The notes under the pieces: generated by a model
What the model was told of the DNA's origin: nothing
The model's input: only the letters and a program-made list of their open reading frames with translations
Database searches by the model: none
Shown: piece by piece, positions 1 to 8,347 of the stretch
How positions within the stretch are numbered: position 1 is the first letter of the stretch
Layout: each line of letters opens with the position of its first letter
Position numbers and translations under genes: made by a program
Assembly (NCBI GenBank): GCA_021325365.1
Contig: JAJPHF010000084.1
Coordinates: forward strand, 1 to 42,181
Direction of reading: 5' to 3'
DNA: 42,181 nucleotides
DNA from: Pseudomonadota bacterium
Lineage (GTDB): Bacteria > Chloroflexota > UBA6077 > JAJPHF01

Positions 1-467
1 CGGATGATCTTCTCGCTGCCCGGGCGGCTGATGATCTTGATCGCCTCGACCACCTGCGGGCTCTGCTGGTACTCGATGCCCGCGTACAGGTCTTCCTCGT
101 TCTCGCGCACGACCACCACGTCCATGCCGGGGTGCTTCGTCTCGACGAACGGCGCGTAGGCGACGCACGGGCGCACGTTCGCGTACAGGCCCAGCACCTT
201 GCGGGTGGTCACGTTCAGGCTCTTGAAGCCGCCGCCCTGAGGCGTGGTGATGGGCGCCTTCAGGAAGACGCGCGTGCGGCGGAGGGACTCCCAGGCGCGC
301 GGATCGATGCCGGTGCTCTCCCCCTTGAGGTACATCTTCTCGCCGATCTCGATGACCTCGATGTCGAGGCGGGCGCCGGCCGCCTGAATGATGTCGAGCG
401 TGGCGGTCATGATCTCGGGGCCGATGCCGTCACCGTAGGCCACCGTGATGGGAGTGTTCTGGCTCAC
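1..467 (-). CDS. icd: Isocitrate dehydrogenase, 5' part (C-terminus outside window)
   Basis: TCA-cycle enzyme that oxidatively decarboxylates isocitrate to 2-oxoglutarate in the cytoplasm. About 155 N-terminal residues are present. The N-terminal strand AYGDGIGPE and the substrate-binding pattern of the family are intact: S83, N85, R89 and R99 match the E. coli Ser113/Asn115/Arg119/Arg129 spacing, followed by the motif RENEEDLYAGIE that carries the next arginine. The short N-terminus resembles the Thermus/Rickettsia-type enzyme, whose usual length is near 480-500 residues; the cofactor loop that decides NAD versus NADP lies outside the window. The start is GTG at 467, chosen because AAGGAG lies 6 bases upstream and the protein begins just before the conserved strand. 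Isopropylmalate dehydrogenase is the main alternative but the S-x-N-x3-R motif favours icd. Confidence 0.92.
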   Translation of the reverse strand, partial: MSQNTPITVAYGDGIGPEIMTATLDIIQAAGARLDIEVIEIGEKMYLKGESTGIDPRAWESLRRTRVFLKAPITTPQGGGFKSLNVTTRKVLGLYANVRPCVAYAPFVETKHPGMDVVVVRENEEDLYAGIEYQQSPQVVEAIKIISRPGSEKII

Positions 468-522
468 CGCAGGCTCCTTCCGCGCACGCCGAAGCGGCGG
501 AACGTGTGGGAATCGTCCGGTG

Positions 523-528
523 GTTATA
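523..528 (-). promoter_or_regulatory. Candidate -10 box for icd
   Basis: On the minus strand the hexamer TATAAC (5 of 6 to the sigma-70 consensus) lies about 56 bases upstream of the icd GTG. No good -35 hexamer is seen 16-18 bases further up, so this is weak. Confidence 0.3.
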
Positions 529-594
529 CAGAATGTGCGGCGGGTGCGGCAGCCGCGGCGCGCGGCGCCCCGGCTGCCGGCGTGGCGGCGCGTG

Positions 595-822
595 CTAGCG
601 GTGCACGGGCCGCGCCCACGGCCCTCCCAGGCTGCCCACGCGGCGGGTGGGCAGGGCGATCCAGAGGAGGACGTACAGCAGCAGGCCGGGGACGCCGCCG
701 GGCAGCAACGTGAGCAGGAACAAGAAGCGGACGAGCCAGACGGGGAGGCCGAAGCTCTCGGCCAGCCCGCCGCACACGCCCGCGATGATTCGATGCCGCC
801 GCGACCGATGGAGTCCACTCAT
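595..822 (-). CDS. PspC domain-containing small membrane protein
   Basis: A 75-residue protein made of a single PspC domain: a basic N-terminus (HRSRRHR), the family core IIAGVCGGLAESFGL at about residues 12-26, then a hydrophobic membrane segment at about 30-54. PspC proteins belong to the phage-shock envelope-stress response; stand-alone copies are common and of unclear role. The ATG at 822 was chosen because GGGAGG lies about 8 bases upstream and the PspC signature begins a few residues later; an upstream in-frame ATG would add 57 low-complexity residues. It lies on the same strand as icd, with 127 bases between them, and diverges from the FAD/Fe-S oxidoreductase at 1129. Confidence 0.85.
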   Translation of the reverse strand: MSGLHRSRRHRIIAGVCGGLAESFGLPVWLVRFLFLLTLLPGGVPGLLLYVLLWIALPTRRVGSLGGPWARPVHR

Positions 823-1128
823 GGTAGCACCTCCCGTCGCACGGCTGCACGCCCCGTGCCAGAACGCCGGGCCTCCGTGGCACGCCTTCTGCGCCGCAGA
901 GCGGCGGGTGCCGCCCGGAACGGCGCGGCGACCGCGCTCTCGGCGCACGCGCCGGACGCACCGCACGCCCGTTGGTCCCGCCTCCTGGCTCATGCCCGCC
1001 GCGCCCCGAGCGCGCGGCCCGCGACGGCCCGGTCGCCCGATTAACGCGGTCCAGCGCCCGCGCCGCCGCCGTCGCTCAATGCGCCCCGTCGGCCGCCCGA
1101 GCTACCCGACTGTCAGGAGGCGCTTCCC
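823..1128. other. Divergent intergenic region without a gene
   Basis: 306 bases between the PspC gene and the oxidoreductase at 1129. Open frames here lack ribosome sites and family resemblance. It must hold promoters for both directions, but I see no convincing -35/-10 pair. Confidence 0.55.
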
Positions 1129-4100
1129 GTGAAGACGGTTTCCGCCCAGCCGTTGCCGCGTTCGTCTCAACCCGGCCCCTTGCCCGGCGCCGTCGACGCC
1201 GCGGGCCTGGCCGCTGCGCTGGCCCGCGAGGTGGGCGGCGAGGTGCGTTTCGACGCGGGCAGCCGTGCCCTCTACGCCGCCGACGCGTCGAACTACCGGC
1301 AGGTGCCGATCGGCGTCGTGGTCCCCCGCGACCTGGACGACGTCGTCGCCACCGTGGCCACCTGCCGCCGCTTCGGCGCGCCGCTGCTCTCGCGCGGCGG
1401 CGGCACCAGCCTCGCCGGCCAGTGCTGCAACGTCGCGGTCGTGCTCGACTACTCGAAGTACCTGCACCACGTCCTGGAGATCGACCCCGACCAGCGTCGC
1501 GCGCGGGTGCAGCCCGGCACAGTGCTGGACGTGCTGCGCGACGCGGCCGAGGCGCACCACCTGACCTATGGGCCAGACCCGGCCACCCACGACCGCTGTA
1601 CGCTGGGCGGCATGATCGGCAACAACTCCTGCGGCGTTCACTCGGTCATGGCGGGCATGACCTCCGACAACGTGGAGGAGCTGGAGGTCCTGACCTACGA
1701 CGGCCTGCGGCTGCGGGTGGGAGCCACGAGCGACGACGAGCTAGCGCGGATCGAGGCGGCCGGCGGGCGGCGCGCGGAGATCTACGGCCGGCTGCGCGCC
1801 CTGCGCGACCGCTACGCCGACGCCATCCGCCAGCGCTACCCCGACATCCCGCGCCGCGTGTCGGGCTACAACCTGCCCGCGCTCCTGCCCGAGCAGGGCT
1901 TCCAGGTGGCCCGCGCGCTGGTGGGCACGGAGGGCACCTGCGTCACCGTGCTCGAAGCGACCGTGCGCCTCGTCCACAGCCCGCCCGCGCGCGTGTTGGT
2001 CGTCCTCGGCTACGCGGACGTGTACGCCGCCTGCGACCACGTTCCCGCGATCCTAGAGCACCACCCGGTCGGGCTGGAGGGCTTCGACGACATCCTGGTC
2101 CACTACATGAAACGCAAGGGCCTGCACCCCGACGACCTGCCGCTCCTGCCCGCCGGCGGCGGCTGGCTGCTGGTGGAGTTCGGCGCCGAGACGCGCGACG
2201 AGGCGACGGCGCAGGCGGAGGGCCTGATCGACGCGCTGAAGGGCCAGGAGCACGCGCCGGACATGAAGCTCTACGCGGACCGGGAGCAGCAGGCGAAGCT
2301 CTGGGAGATCCGCGAGTCGGGGCTGGGCGCCACCGCCATCGTGCCCGGCGAGCCGCCGGCCTGGCCCGGCTGGGAGGACTCCGCCGTACCGCCCGCGCGG
2401 CTGGGCGACTACCTACGCGACCTGCGCCAGCTCATCGACCGCTTCGACTACACGGCGTCGTTCTACGGCCACTTCGGCCAGGGCTGCCTGCACACGCGGA
2501 TCACCTTCGACTTCACGACGGCAGCCGGCATCGCCCGCTATCGCGCCTTCATGGACCAGGCGGCCGACCTCGTGCTGCGCTACGGCGGCTCGCTGTCGGG
2601 CGAGCACGGCGACGGGCAAGCGCGCGCGGAGCTGTTGCCCAAGATGTTCGGCGACGAGCTGGTGGACGCCTTCCGCGAGTTCAAGGCGATCTGGGACCCC
2701 GACTGGAAGATGAACCCCGGCAAGGTCGTCACGCCCTACCGCATGGACCAGAACCTGCGCCTGGGCACCGACTACGCGCCCCCCGCGCCCGCCACGCACT
2801 TCGCCTTCCGGGACGACAACGGCAGCTTCGCCCACGCCGCGCTCCGCTGCGTGGGCGTGGGCAAGTGCCGCAAGACCGACGCGGGCATCATGTGCCCCAG
2901 CTACATGGTGACGCGCGAGGAGGAGCACTCGACGCGGGGCCGCGCGCACCTGCTGTTCGAGATGCTGCAAGGGGACCCGGTGCGGGGCGGCTGGCGCGAC
3001 CCGCACGTGAAGGACGCGCTCGACCTCTGCCTGGCCTGCAAGGGGTGCAAGGGCGAGTGCCCCGTCCACGTCGACATGGCGACGTACAAGGCGGAGTTCC
3101 TGTCGCACTACTACGCCGGCCGCCTGCGCCCGCGCCAGGCGTACGCCTTCGGGCTCATCATGTACTGGGCGCGGCTCGCGGCCCCGCTGGCAGGGCTGGT
3201 GAATCTCGTCACGCAGACGCCGCTCCTGCGCGACGCCGCGAAGGCCGCCGCGGGCATGGAGCCGGCGCGCCAGGTGCCGCGGTTCGCCCCGCAAACGTTC
3301 AAGCGCTGGGCGCGGCAGCGCGGCCCGCGCAACCAGGGCAAGCCGCCGGTCATCCTGTGGCCGGACACCTTCAACAACCACTTCCATCCGAGCACTGCCA
3401 TCGCCGCCGTCGAGGTGCTGGAGGCGGCCGGCTACCGCGTGGTCGTGCCCCAGCGCGCCCTGTGCTGTGGGCGGCCGCTCTACGACTACGGCATGCTGGA
3501 CCTCGCCAAGCGGTTCCTGCGCGACATCCTCGCCACGCTGCGCGAGCCGATTCGTGCCGGCGTGCCGGTCGTCGTGCTGGAGCCGAGCTGTCTGGCCGTG
3601 TTCCGCGATGAGCTGCGCAACCTGCTGCCACACGACGAGGACGCCCGGCGGCTGTGCGAGCAGTCGTTCCTGATCGACGAGTTCCTGGAGCGCCGGGCGG
3701 ACGGCTACACGCCGCCCAAACTCGGGGCCAAGGCGCTCGTCCACGGCCACTGCCACCACAAGGCGCTCATGCGCATGACCGACGAGGAAGCCCTGTTCCG
3801 CAAGATGGGGCTCGACTTCCAGGTGCTCGACTCGGGCTGCTGCGGCATGGCGGGAGCGTTCGGGTTCGAGCCGGGCGATCACTACCAGGTGTCGATGGCC
3901 GCGGGCGAGCGCGTGCTCCTGCCGGCCGTGCGCGCGGCGGCGAAGGACACGCTGATCGTGGCGGACGGCTTCAGCTGCCGCGAGCAGATCCGGCAGACGA
4001 CCGACCGCGCCGCCCTGCACCCGGCGCAGGTGCTACAGCTCGCCCTGCACGGCGAGGGCGACGCGGACCACCGCGCGTATCCCGAGGCGCGCTACGCCGA

Positions 4101-4212
4101 CCTGCGCGACCATGCCAACGGCAAGGGCACGCCGCGGGCGGCCGCGGTGGCGCTCGCGCTGCTCGGCGGCGCGCTCCTGTGGGCCGTCCAGCGGCGGGCG
4201 GCCACCCTGTAA
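1129..4212 (+). CDS. FAD-linked and 4Fe-4S fusion oxidoreductase (GlcD/GlcF, D-lactate dehydrogenase type)
   Basis: A 1027-residue fusion of a 2-hydroxyacid dehydrogenase flavoprotein with an iron-sulfur/CCG subunit. Residues about 50-190 form the FAD-binding (PCMH) domain, with the SRGGGTSLAGQ pyrophosphate loop and GGMIGNNSCG. Residues about 280-545 form the FAD-oxidase C-terminal domain, including HFGQGCLHTR and SGEHGDGQAR. Two 4Fe-4S binding groups follow: C574-x5-C-x8-CP and C634-x2-C637-x2-C640-x3-C644-P. Two CCG heterodisulfide-reductase-like domains follow, with C779-C780 and C904-C905 and the HGHCHHK motif between them. Family members oxidise D-lactate, glycolate or D-2-hydroxyglutarate and pass electrons to the quinone pool. 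The C-terminus ends in a hydrophobic stretch at about 1000-1020 followed by basic residues, which looks like a membrane tail anchor. GTG start at 1129 with AGGAGG 8 bases upstream. It is first of a three-gene plus-strand run. The substrate cannot be told from sequence. Confidence 0.9.
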   Translation: MKTVSAQPLPRSSQPGPLPGAVDAAGLAAALAREVGGEVRFDAGSRALYAADASNYRQVPIGVVVPRDLDDVVATVATCRRFGAPLLSRGGGTSLAGQCCNVAVVLDYSKYLHHVLEIDPDQRRARVQPGTVLDVLRDAAEAHHLTYGPDPATHDRCTLGGMIGNNSCGVHSVMAGMTSDNVEELEVLTYDGLRLRVGATSDDELARIEAAGGRRAEIYGRLRALRDRYADAIRQRYPDIPRRVSGYNLPALLPEQGFQVARALVGTEGTCVTVLEATVRLVHSPPARVLVVLGYADVYAACDHVPAILEHHPVGLEGFDDILVHYMKRKGLHPDDLPLLPAGGGWLLVEFGAETRDEATAQAEGLIDALKGQEHAPDMKLYADREQQAKLWEIRESGLGATAIVPGEPPAWPGWEDSAVPPARLGDYLRDLRQLIDRFDYTASFYGHFGQGCLHTRITFDFTTAAGIARYRAFMDQAADLVLRYGGSLSGEHGDGQARAELLPKMFGDELVDAFREFKAIWDPDWKMNPGKVVTPYRMDQNLRLGTDYAPPAPATHFAFRDDNGSFAHAALRCVGVGKCRKTDAGIMCPSYMVTREEEHSTRGRAHLLFEMLQGDPVRGGWRDPHVKDALDLCLACKGCKGECPVHVDMATYKAEFLSHYYAGRLRPRQAYAFGLIMYWARLAAPLAGLVNLVTQTPLLRDAAKAAAGMEPARQVPRFAPQTFKRWARQRGPRNQGKPPVILWPDTFNNHFHPSTAIAAVEVLEAAGYRVVVPQRALCCGRPLYDYGMLDLAKRFLRDILATLREPIRAGVPVVVLEPSCLAVFRDELRNLLPHDEDARRLCEQSFLIDEFLERRADGYTPPKLGAKALVHGHCHHKALMRMTDEEALFRKMGLDFQVLDSGCCGMAGAFGFEPGDHYQVSMAAGERVLLPAVRAAAKDTLIVADGFSCREQIRQTTDRAALHPAQVLQLALHGEGDADHRAYPEARYADLRDHANGKGTPRAAAVALALLGGALLWAVQRRAATL

Positions 4213-4229
4213 AGAGCACGGAGCAAGCG

Positions 4230-4703
4230 ATGCGCTTTCAACGCTTTGGCGACCGCTACATCCTGCGGCTGGAGACCGGCGAGCCGGTCGTCGAGACGCT
4301 GACCGCCTTCCTGCGCGACGAGGAGATCATGTTCGCGAACGTCAGCGCGGCCGGAGCGGTCCAGTGGGCCTGCCTGGGCTACTGGAACCCGACGACCGAG
4401 CAGTACGAGTATCGCGAGCTAGCGGAGCAGCTCGAGGTGGTGAGCTTCCAGGGGAATGCCTCGCTCAAAGACGGCGCCCCCTTCCTGCACATCCACGGCG
4501 TGTTCGGCCGGCACGACTTCTCGGTCTACGGCGGCCACGTCAAGGAGGCGCGCGTCCGCCCGACGCTGGAGGTGTGGCTGCGCACCGAGGACGTGCCCGT
4601 GCGCCGCACGCGCGACGCCGCCACCGGGCTGGACCTGCTGGACCTGCCCGAATGCCTACCAGACAGCAACGCCCCGAGCAGCCGGGCGGCCGGGGCGCGG
4701 TAG
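4230..4703 (+). CDS. PPC (DUF296) domain-containing protein
   Basis: A 157-residue protein. Residues about 1-120 form one PPC/DUF296 domain, known from plant AT-hook proteins and from free-standing bacterial and archaeal proteins that trimerise. The family signature is clear: FLHIHGVFG at about 86-93, then SVYGGHVKEARV at about 98-109, and an acidic C-terminal strand. H87, H89 and H103 sit where free-standing family members coordinate a metal. The role of the bacterial proteins is unknown; they are often annotated as DNA-binding by similarity only. The last 25 residues are a low-complexity tail. ATG at 4230 follows the upstream stop by 17 bases with a weak GGAG, so it is probably cotranscribed with the oxidoreductase and the VKOR gene 3 bases downstream. 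Confidence 0.82.
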   Translation: MRFQRFGDRYILRLETGEPVVETLTAFLRDEEIMFANVSAAGAVQWACLGYWNPTTEQYEYRELAEQLEVVSFQGNASLKDGAPFLHIHGVFGRHDFSVYGGHVKEARVRPTLEVWLRTEDVPVRRTRDAATGLDLLDLPECLPDSNAPSSRAAGAR

Positions 4704-4706
4704 ATC

Positions 4707-5729
4707 ATGGCGGCCGAGGTCCCGCCCGGCTGGCGCCACAATCCATCGGCCTGGCGCGACCGCCTGCCGCTCGTCGCGCTCGCGGTCGCCGGGATGGGCG
4801 TCGCGTCGTACTTGGCGGCGTATCAGCTCGGCATCCTCCCCGGCGTCTGGGACCCGTTCTTCGGCGCGGACAGCGTGCGAGTGCTGCACTCGGCGCTGGC
4901 GCGGTACCTGCCGATACCGGACGCGGCGCTGGGCGCGGGCGGCTACGCCACCGAGGCGCTGGTCGGGCTGCTGGGCGGCCGCGCGCGCTGGCGCACGCAG
5001 CCCTGGCTGGTGGTGCTGTACGGACTGATCGTCGTCGCGCTCGGCGCGACCAGCGTGGGCCTGGTCATCACGCAAGGCGTCGTCTTCCACGCCTGGTGTA
5101 CGCTGTGCCTGCTGTCGGCCACGATCTCCATCGTGATCCTGGGGCCGGCGCTGCGCGAGGTGCTGGCCGCGCTCCAGTATCTGAACCGCGTGGCCGTGGC
5201 GGGAGCGCCCGCGTGGTCCGCCTTCTGGGGCCGGCCGGCGGCGGGAACCGCCGCGCGGGTGGCGGGGCCGCGGGCGCCGCGGACAGCGCGCGGCGCCCGC
5301 GGCTGGCCCTCCCTGGTCGCCCTCGCCCTGGGCATCTGGCTGATGGCCGCGCCGGCGGTGCTGGGGTACGGCGGCGGGCTGGCCGCCGCCAACGACCGCG
5401 TGGTCGGCCCGCTCGTCGCCGCGTGCGGCTGGGTCTCGCTGTGGGGGGTAGGGCGGCCCCTGCGGTGGGCCTACGGGGCGCTCGGGATCTGGCTGCTCAT
5501 CGCGCCGTCGCTGCTTAGCTACGGTCCGGTCCCAACCGTCAACAGCATTGTCGTGGGCGTGCTGCTCGCGGTGCTGGCCTGGGGCGGCGCGCCCGCCCGC
5601 GACCGGCTCGGCGGCGGCTGGGGGGCGCTGCTCGACGACGGCCTCGGCGCCGGCGCGCCGGACGGGGCCACGCCCGACCCGCGGGCGGAGCGGGCGCCCG
5701 GCCGCCCGCAGGAGCGGCGCCCCAGCTAG
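4707..5729 (+). CDS. VKOR-family membrane protein fused to an SPW-repeat domain
   Basis: A 340-residue membrane protein. Residues about 8-165 match the bacterial vitamin K epoxide reductase family (PGWRHNPSAW start, IPDAALGAGGY motif, four hydrophobic segments), with the redox motif C131-T-L-C134 in the last helix. VKOR proteins reoxidise DsbA-like thiol oxidases with quinone. There is no cysteine before C131, so the usual loop cysteine pair that shuttles disulfides is missing. Residues about 205-300 hold two SPW-type repeats, each a pair of short helices with a GIWL(M/L)(A/I)AP core. ATG at 4707 lies 3 bases after the preceding stop. The tail is Gly/Pro/Arg-rich. The stop codon shares the tetramer CTAG with the stop of the convergent glycosyltransferase. 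Disulfide activity is doubtful without the loop cysteines. Confidence 0.82.
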   Translation: MAAEVPPGWRHNPSAWRDRLPLVALAVAGMGVASYLAAYQLGILPGVWDPFFGADSVRVLHSALARYLPIPDAALGAGGYATEALVGLLGGRARWRTQPWLVVLYGLIVVALGATSVGLVITQGVVFHAWCTLCLLSATISIVILGPALREVLAALQYLNRVAVAGAPAWSAFWGRPAAGTAARVAGPRAPRTARGARGWPSLVALALGIWLMAAPAVLGYGGGLAAANDRVVGPLVAACGWVSLWGVGRPLRWAYGALGIWLLIAPSLLSYGPVPTVNSIVVGVLLAVLAWGGAPARDRLGGGWGALLDDGLGAGAPDGATPDPRAERAPGRPQERRPS

Positions 5730-6991
5730 CCCAGGCCTTTGGCGACCCAGGCGGGCGCGGCGACGTGCTCGAACAGACGCAGGTAATCGGCCAGCAGGCC
5801 GGTGATCAGGTGGTCGCGGGCGATCTGGGCATGGCCGCGCCGGCCCATCGTCGCGGCGAGGCTTGGCGCGCGCAGCAGACGGACGAGCTGCTTGGCAGCG
5901 AACGGCGCCCCGTCCACGACGACCCCCGCGGCGCCACCGCCAACCTGCTCGGGCAGCAGGCCGTGGCGCCCCACGACGGCGGGCTTGCCCTTCCACTGGC
6001 ACTCGGCGACGCCCCAGCCAAAGCCGCGCGGCACCGCCAGCTGCACCGCCACGCTCACCGCGCGTTGCAGGGCGTTCAGCTCGGTGGGGCCGAGGTCGGC
6101 GTCCTGCGTCAGCACGTGAATGTCGGGATCGCCGCCGGCCGCGGCCACGACCTGCCCGAGGTCGCGCTGGGCGCGGGTCGTGGAGAGCAGCGACGAGTCG
6201 ACCAGCACGATCTGGAGGCCCGGCACCTGCGGGCGGGCGATCCAGTAAGCGCCGAGCGCGCCGATCGGCGCGTAGCGGTGGTCGATAGGGGCGAACTGGC
6301 CGATCAGCGGGCGGCGCGGATCGATCCCCAGGCGCTCGACGGCCGCGACGACCGCGTCGGGCGCGAGCGGCAGGTGCTTGGGCGAGCGCGGGTCGATCGC
6401 CGGGCGCGCGACCGCCTGATAGAGCGGCGGCATGGCCGGGGGCACCAGCCCCGGGGCCGGATAGAGCGCCGCGGCGTACCCCTGCAGCACGCGCTGCACG
6501 TCGGCCCAGACGTGTGGCAGCGCGGCCCGCGTATCCAGGTGGCAGTGCCACACCCAGCGGGGCCGGCCGCCGACCGCCGGCAGCACGTGGGCGAGCGCCA
6601 GCGCCTGGGGGTCGTGGGCCACGATCACGTCGTAGTCGTCCGTCAGGCCGGCGGCCCGGCGCTCGGCATAGCCGTACCAGGCCGTGCGCTCCTTCCGCGC
6701 CCAGCGCACCTCCGCGCCGTTGAGCCCGTCGTAGAGCGCCTGCCAGAACGGCGCGGTCGTCGGCGGCAGCAGGTGCCAGTCGGCCAGCAGCCCCAGATCG
6801 CGCTGGAGCGGGACGAGCGCCGCCAGCATCTCGGCGACGGCGCTGCCGAAGGGGCTCACGCTGAGATGGAGAACCCGTAGGCCCGTGAGGGGCGCGGCCT
6901 GCCGGCGGAGCGCGGCCACCTCCTCTGGGCCGATGAAAGGCAGGTAATCGTCGAGGCGGCGCTGCCCCAGGTGAATCGTCGCCGTGGTCAT
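5726..6991 (-). CDS. Trehalose synthase (TreT)-like GT4 glycosyltransferase
   Basis: A 421-residue GT-B glycosyltransferase resembling the TreT family, which makes trehalose from an NDP-glucose and glucose. Family landmarks appear in order: HDPQ at 126-129, WHCHLD at 148-153, AIDPRSPK at about 198-205, AGGDPDI at 285-291, ELNALQRA at 304-311, and the nucleotide-binding block GFGWGVAECQWKGKP at 323-337. In retaining GT4 enzymes this block starts with the first Glu of an E-x7-E motif; here that position is R322, while the second Glu, E330, is present. Activity may therefore be altered or lost. ATG at 6991 with ACGGAGG about 9 bases upstream. It converges on the VKOR gene, the two stop codons overlapping. 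A sugar role is likely; trehalose as product is uncertain. Confidence 0.83.
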   Translation of the reverse strand: MTTATIHLGQRRLDDYLPFIGPEEVAALRRQAAPLTGLRVLHLSVSPFGSAVAEMLAALVPLQRDLGLLADWHLLPPTTAPFWQALYDGLNGAEVRWARKERTAWYGYAERRAAGLTDDYDVIVAHDPQALALAHVLPAVGGRPRWVWHCHLDTRAALPHVWADVQRVLQGYAAALYPAPGLVPPAMPPLYQAVARPAIDPRSPKHLPLAPDAVVAAVERLGIDPRRPLIGQFAPIDHRYAPIGALGAYWIARPQVPGLQIVLVDSSLLSTTRAQRDLGQVVAAAGGDPDIHVLTQDADLGPTELNALQRAVSVAVQLAVPRGFGWGVAECQWKGKPAVVGRHGLLPEQVGGGAAGVVVDGAPFAAKQLVRLLRAPSLAATMGRRGHAQIARDHLITGLLADYLRLFEHVAAPAWVAKGLG

Positions 6992-7291
6992 GCCGTGGGC
7001 CTCCGTCGGCGCGCGGACCCAGCGACCTGGTGCCCCGCGCGCCCCCCGTTATCGTGCGGCCTGGAGCCCAAATTCGGCAAGAATAGCGGCGAATTCGCAG
7101 CAGCGTGTCGAGCGCCGGACGTGGGCGGCTAGGCCGCCCGCCTTGTGCAAGTATCGGGCCGGGCGGCCCGTAACGGCGCCATGCCCTGTTCCACCCGCCC
7201 GTCCACGGCCAGTAGCGGTCTGGACACTCGTGACCCGTACGCGATACGAACGCGCGTTCACACCGCGCGGCTGCGCACCGGTGACGAGATG
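6992..7291. other. Intergenic region without a gene
   Basis: 300 bases between the TreT-like gene start and the stop of the VOC gene, both minus strand. I see no convincing reading frame, RNA or strong terminator here. Confidence 0.5.
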
Positions 7292-7660
7292 CTAGAGCGG
7301 CCAGCCGTGCTGCGAGAGGTCGACGCCGTTGCCGTCGGGGTCGTGGACGCGCGATTCGGCCTCGCGGTTCGGCGGCCGCTTGGTGACCTGGCCGGCGGCG
7401 CCCAGCTCGTCACAGATCGGCCGCAGCGCCTCCACGTCGTCCACCTGGAAGCCGATGTGGTTGATGCCCGGCTGCAAGTGGGGCCCTTCGATCTCCCGCT
7501 CCGGCCCGATGGGAATGATGGCCAGGTTGACGTGCCCGTCCGACAGGTAGGTGGCCGTGCCCACTCCCTCGACGATCTTCAGCCCGAACGCCTGCGTGTA
7601 GAACCGGACCAGCCGGTCCACGTCTTCCGTGAGGATTGCCAGGTGGCGGATCCGTGCCAT
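7292..7660 (-). CDS. VOC family protein (glyoxalase/extradiol dioxygenase fold)
   Basis: A 122-residue single-module VOC protein. It starts with the typical strand ARIRHLAILTEDVDRLVRFY, has the FGLKIV turn at about 25-30 and INHIGFQVDD at about 66-75, and ends with the strand HDPDGNGVDL. Candidate metal ligands are H6 and H68 with an acidic residue in the last strand, where Asp stands in place of the usual Glu. VOC proteins of this size include lactoylglutathione lyases, epimerases and ring-cleavage enzymes; the substrate cannot be assigned. ATG at 7660 was chosen over upstream starts because it directly precedes the conserved strand and AAAGGGGG lies about 9 bases ahead. It resembles the VOC protein at 12131-12556. 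Confidence 0.85.
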   Translation of the reverse strand: MARIRHLAILTEDVDRLVRFYTQAFGLKIVEGVGTATYLSDGHVNLAIIPIGPEREIEGPHLQPGINHIGFQVDDVEALRPICDELGAAGQVTKRPPNREAESRVHDPDGNGVDLSQHGWPL

Positions 7661-7802
7661 CGCCGCGGCCCCCTTTCGGGTGTGATTACTCTCAGGCGAG
7701 CATAGCACGTCGGTCCGCAGGGGCACAGGGAGCGACGAGAGCAGGGAGCGCCGAGAACGGGGGGGGCGCCCCGCCTCGGCCGGCGGGTGGGGTGCGGTGC
7801 GG

Positions 7803-7955
7803 CTAGCGATCGCGGCAGCCCGCGCGGTAGCCCGCGGCGTAGGCGTCCTGCGTCTCCCAGGTGTACAGCTCACGGAGGGGCGCCTCGCCCCGGTAGCCGT
7901 CGGCGTACCCGAGCGCGTACGCCTCCGCCGCCGTCTGTGGCAACAGCAGGATCAT
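7803..7955 (-). CDS. Small hypothetical protein (50 aa) with Tyr/Gly-Ala motif repeat
   Basis: An unrecognised 50-residue reading frame. ATG at 7955 has TAAGGAA about 7 bases upstream, which supports translation. The sequence contains two similar short motifs, AYALGYADGYRG near residue 12 and AYAAGYRAGCRD at the C-terminus, separated by RELYTWETQD. This internal repeat and the good ribosome site argue for a real gene. No signal peptide or membrane segment is seen. It lies upstream of the VOC gene on the same strand, 142 bases away. Function unknown. Confidence 0.5.
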   Translation of the reverse strand: MILLLPQTAAEAYALGYADGYRGEAPLRELYTWETQDAYAAGYRAGCRDR

Positions 7956-8347
7956 GTCCGGTTCCTTATTGCCAGCCCCCGTCGGCTGCGCCCGGCAGCA
8001 GCCGACCGCGTTGCCGCACCGAGCGCCGGTGCGTGGCCTCCCCCGGCCGTCAATGCAAAGTGCGGGCCATCTCAGCGCGGCGGCGCTCCTGTTGCCGTCA
8101 GCATAGCGCACGAGGGTAACTCGGCGGGTAGCCACGAGTAAGCGCTCGGTTACGGAGCCGGGCCGGCCCAGCGCCAGTTCAAAGGCCGGGTGGGGCGAGC
8201 CCGAGACGGCGGAAGAGGGCCGCCGGATCAGCTGCGTAGTATTGGCGAGCGGCCGTGATCTAGCCTGCTCGTCCGTGGTGGAGCAGGGCGATAGCCAGGT
8301 TGCGGAAAGCCCCGACGGGAGGCGCGCGCGGCACGAAGGGCGCTGGC
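7956..8347. other. Intergenic region without a gene
   Basis: 392 bases between the 50-residue gene and the stop of the Pht5-like gene. Frames crossing it have no ribosome site or recognisable product. No repeat or clear promoter pair was seen. Confidence 0.5.

Noticed and set aside
2413..4020. Long minus-strand open frame (535 codons) opposite the FAD/Fe-S oxidoreductase
   Set aside because: Shadow of a GC-rich gene: Arg/His/Ala/Val-rich, no ribosome site, no family resemblance.
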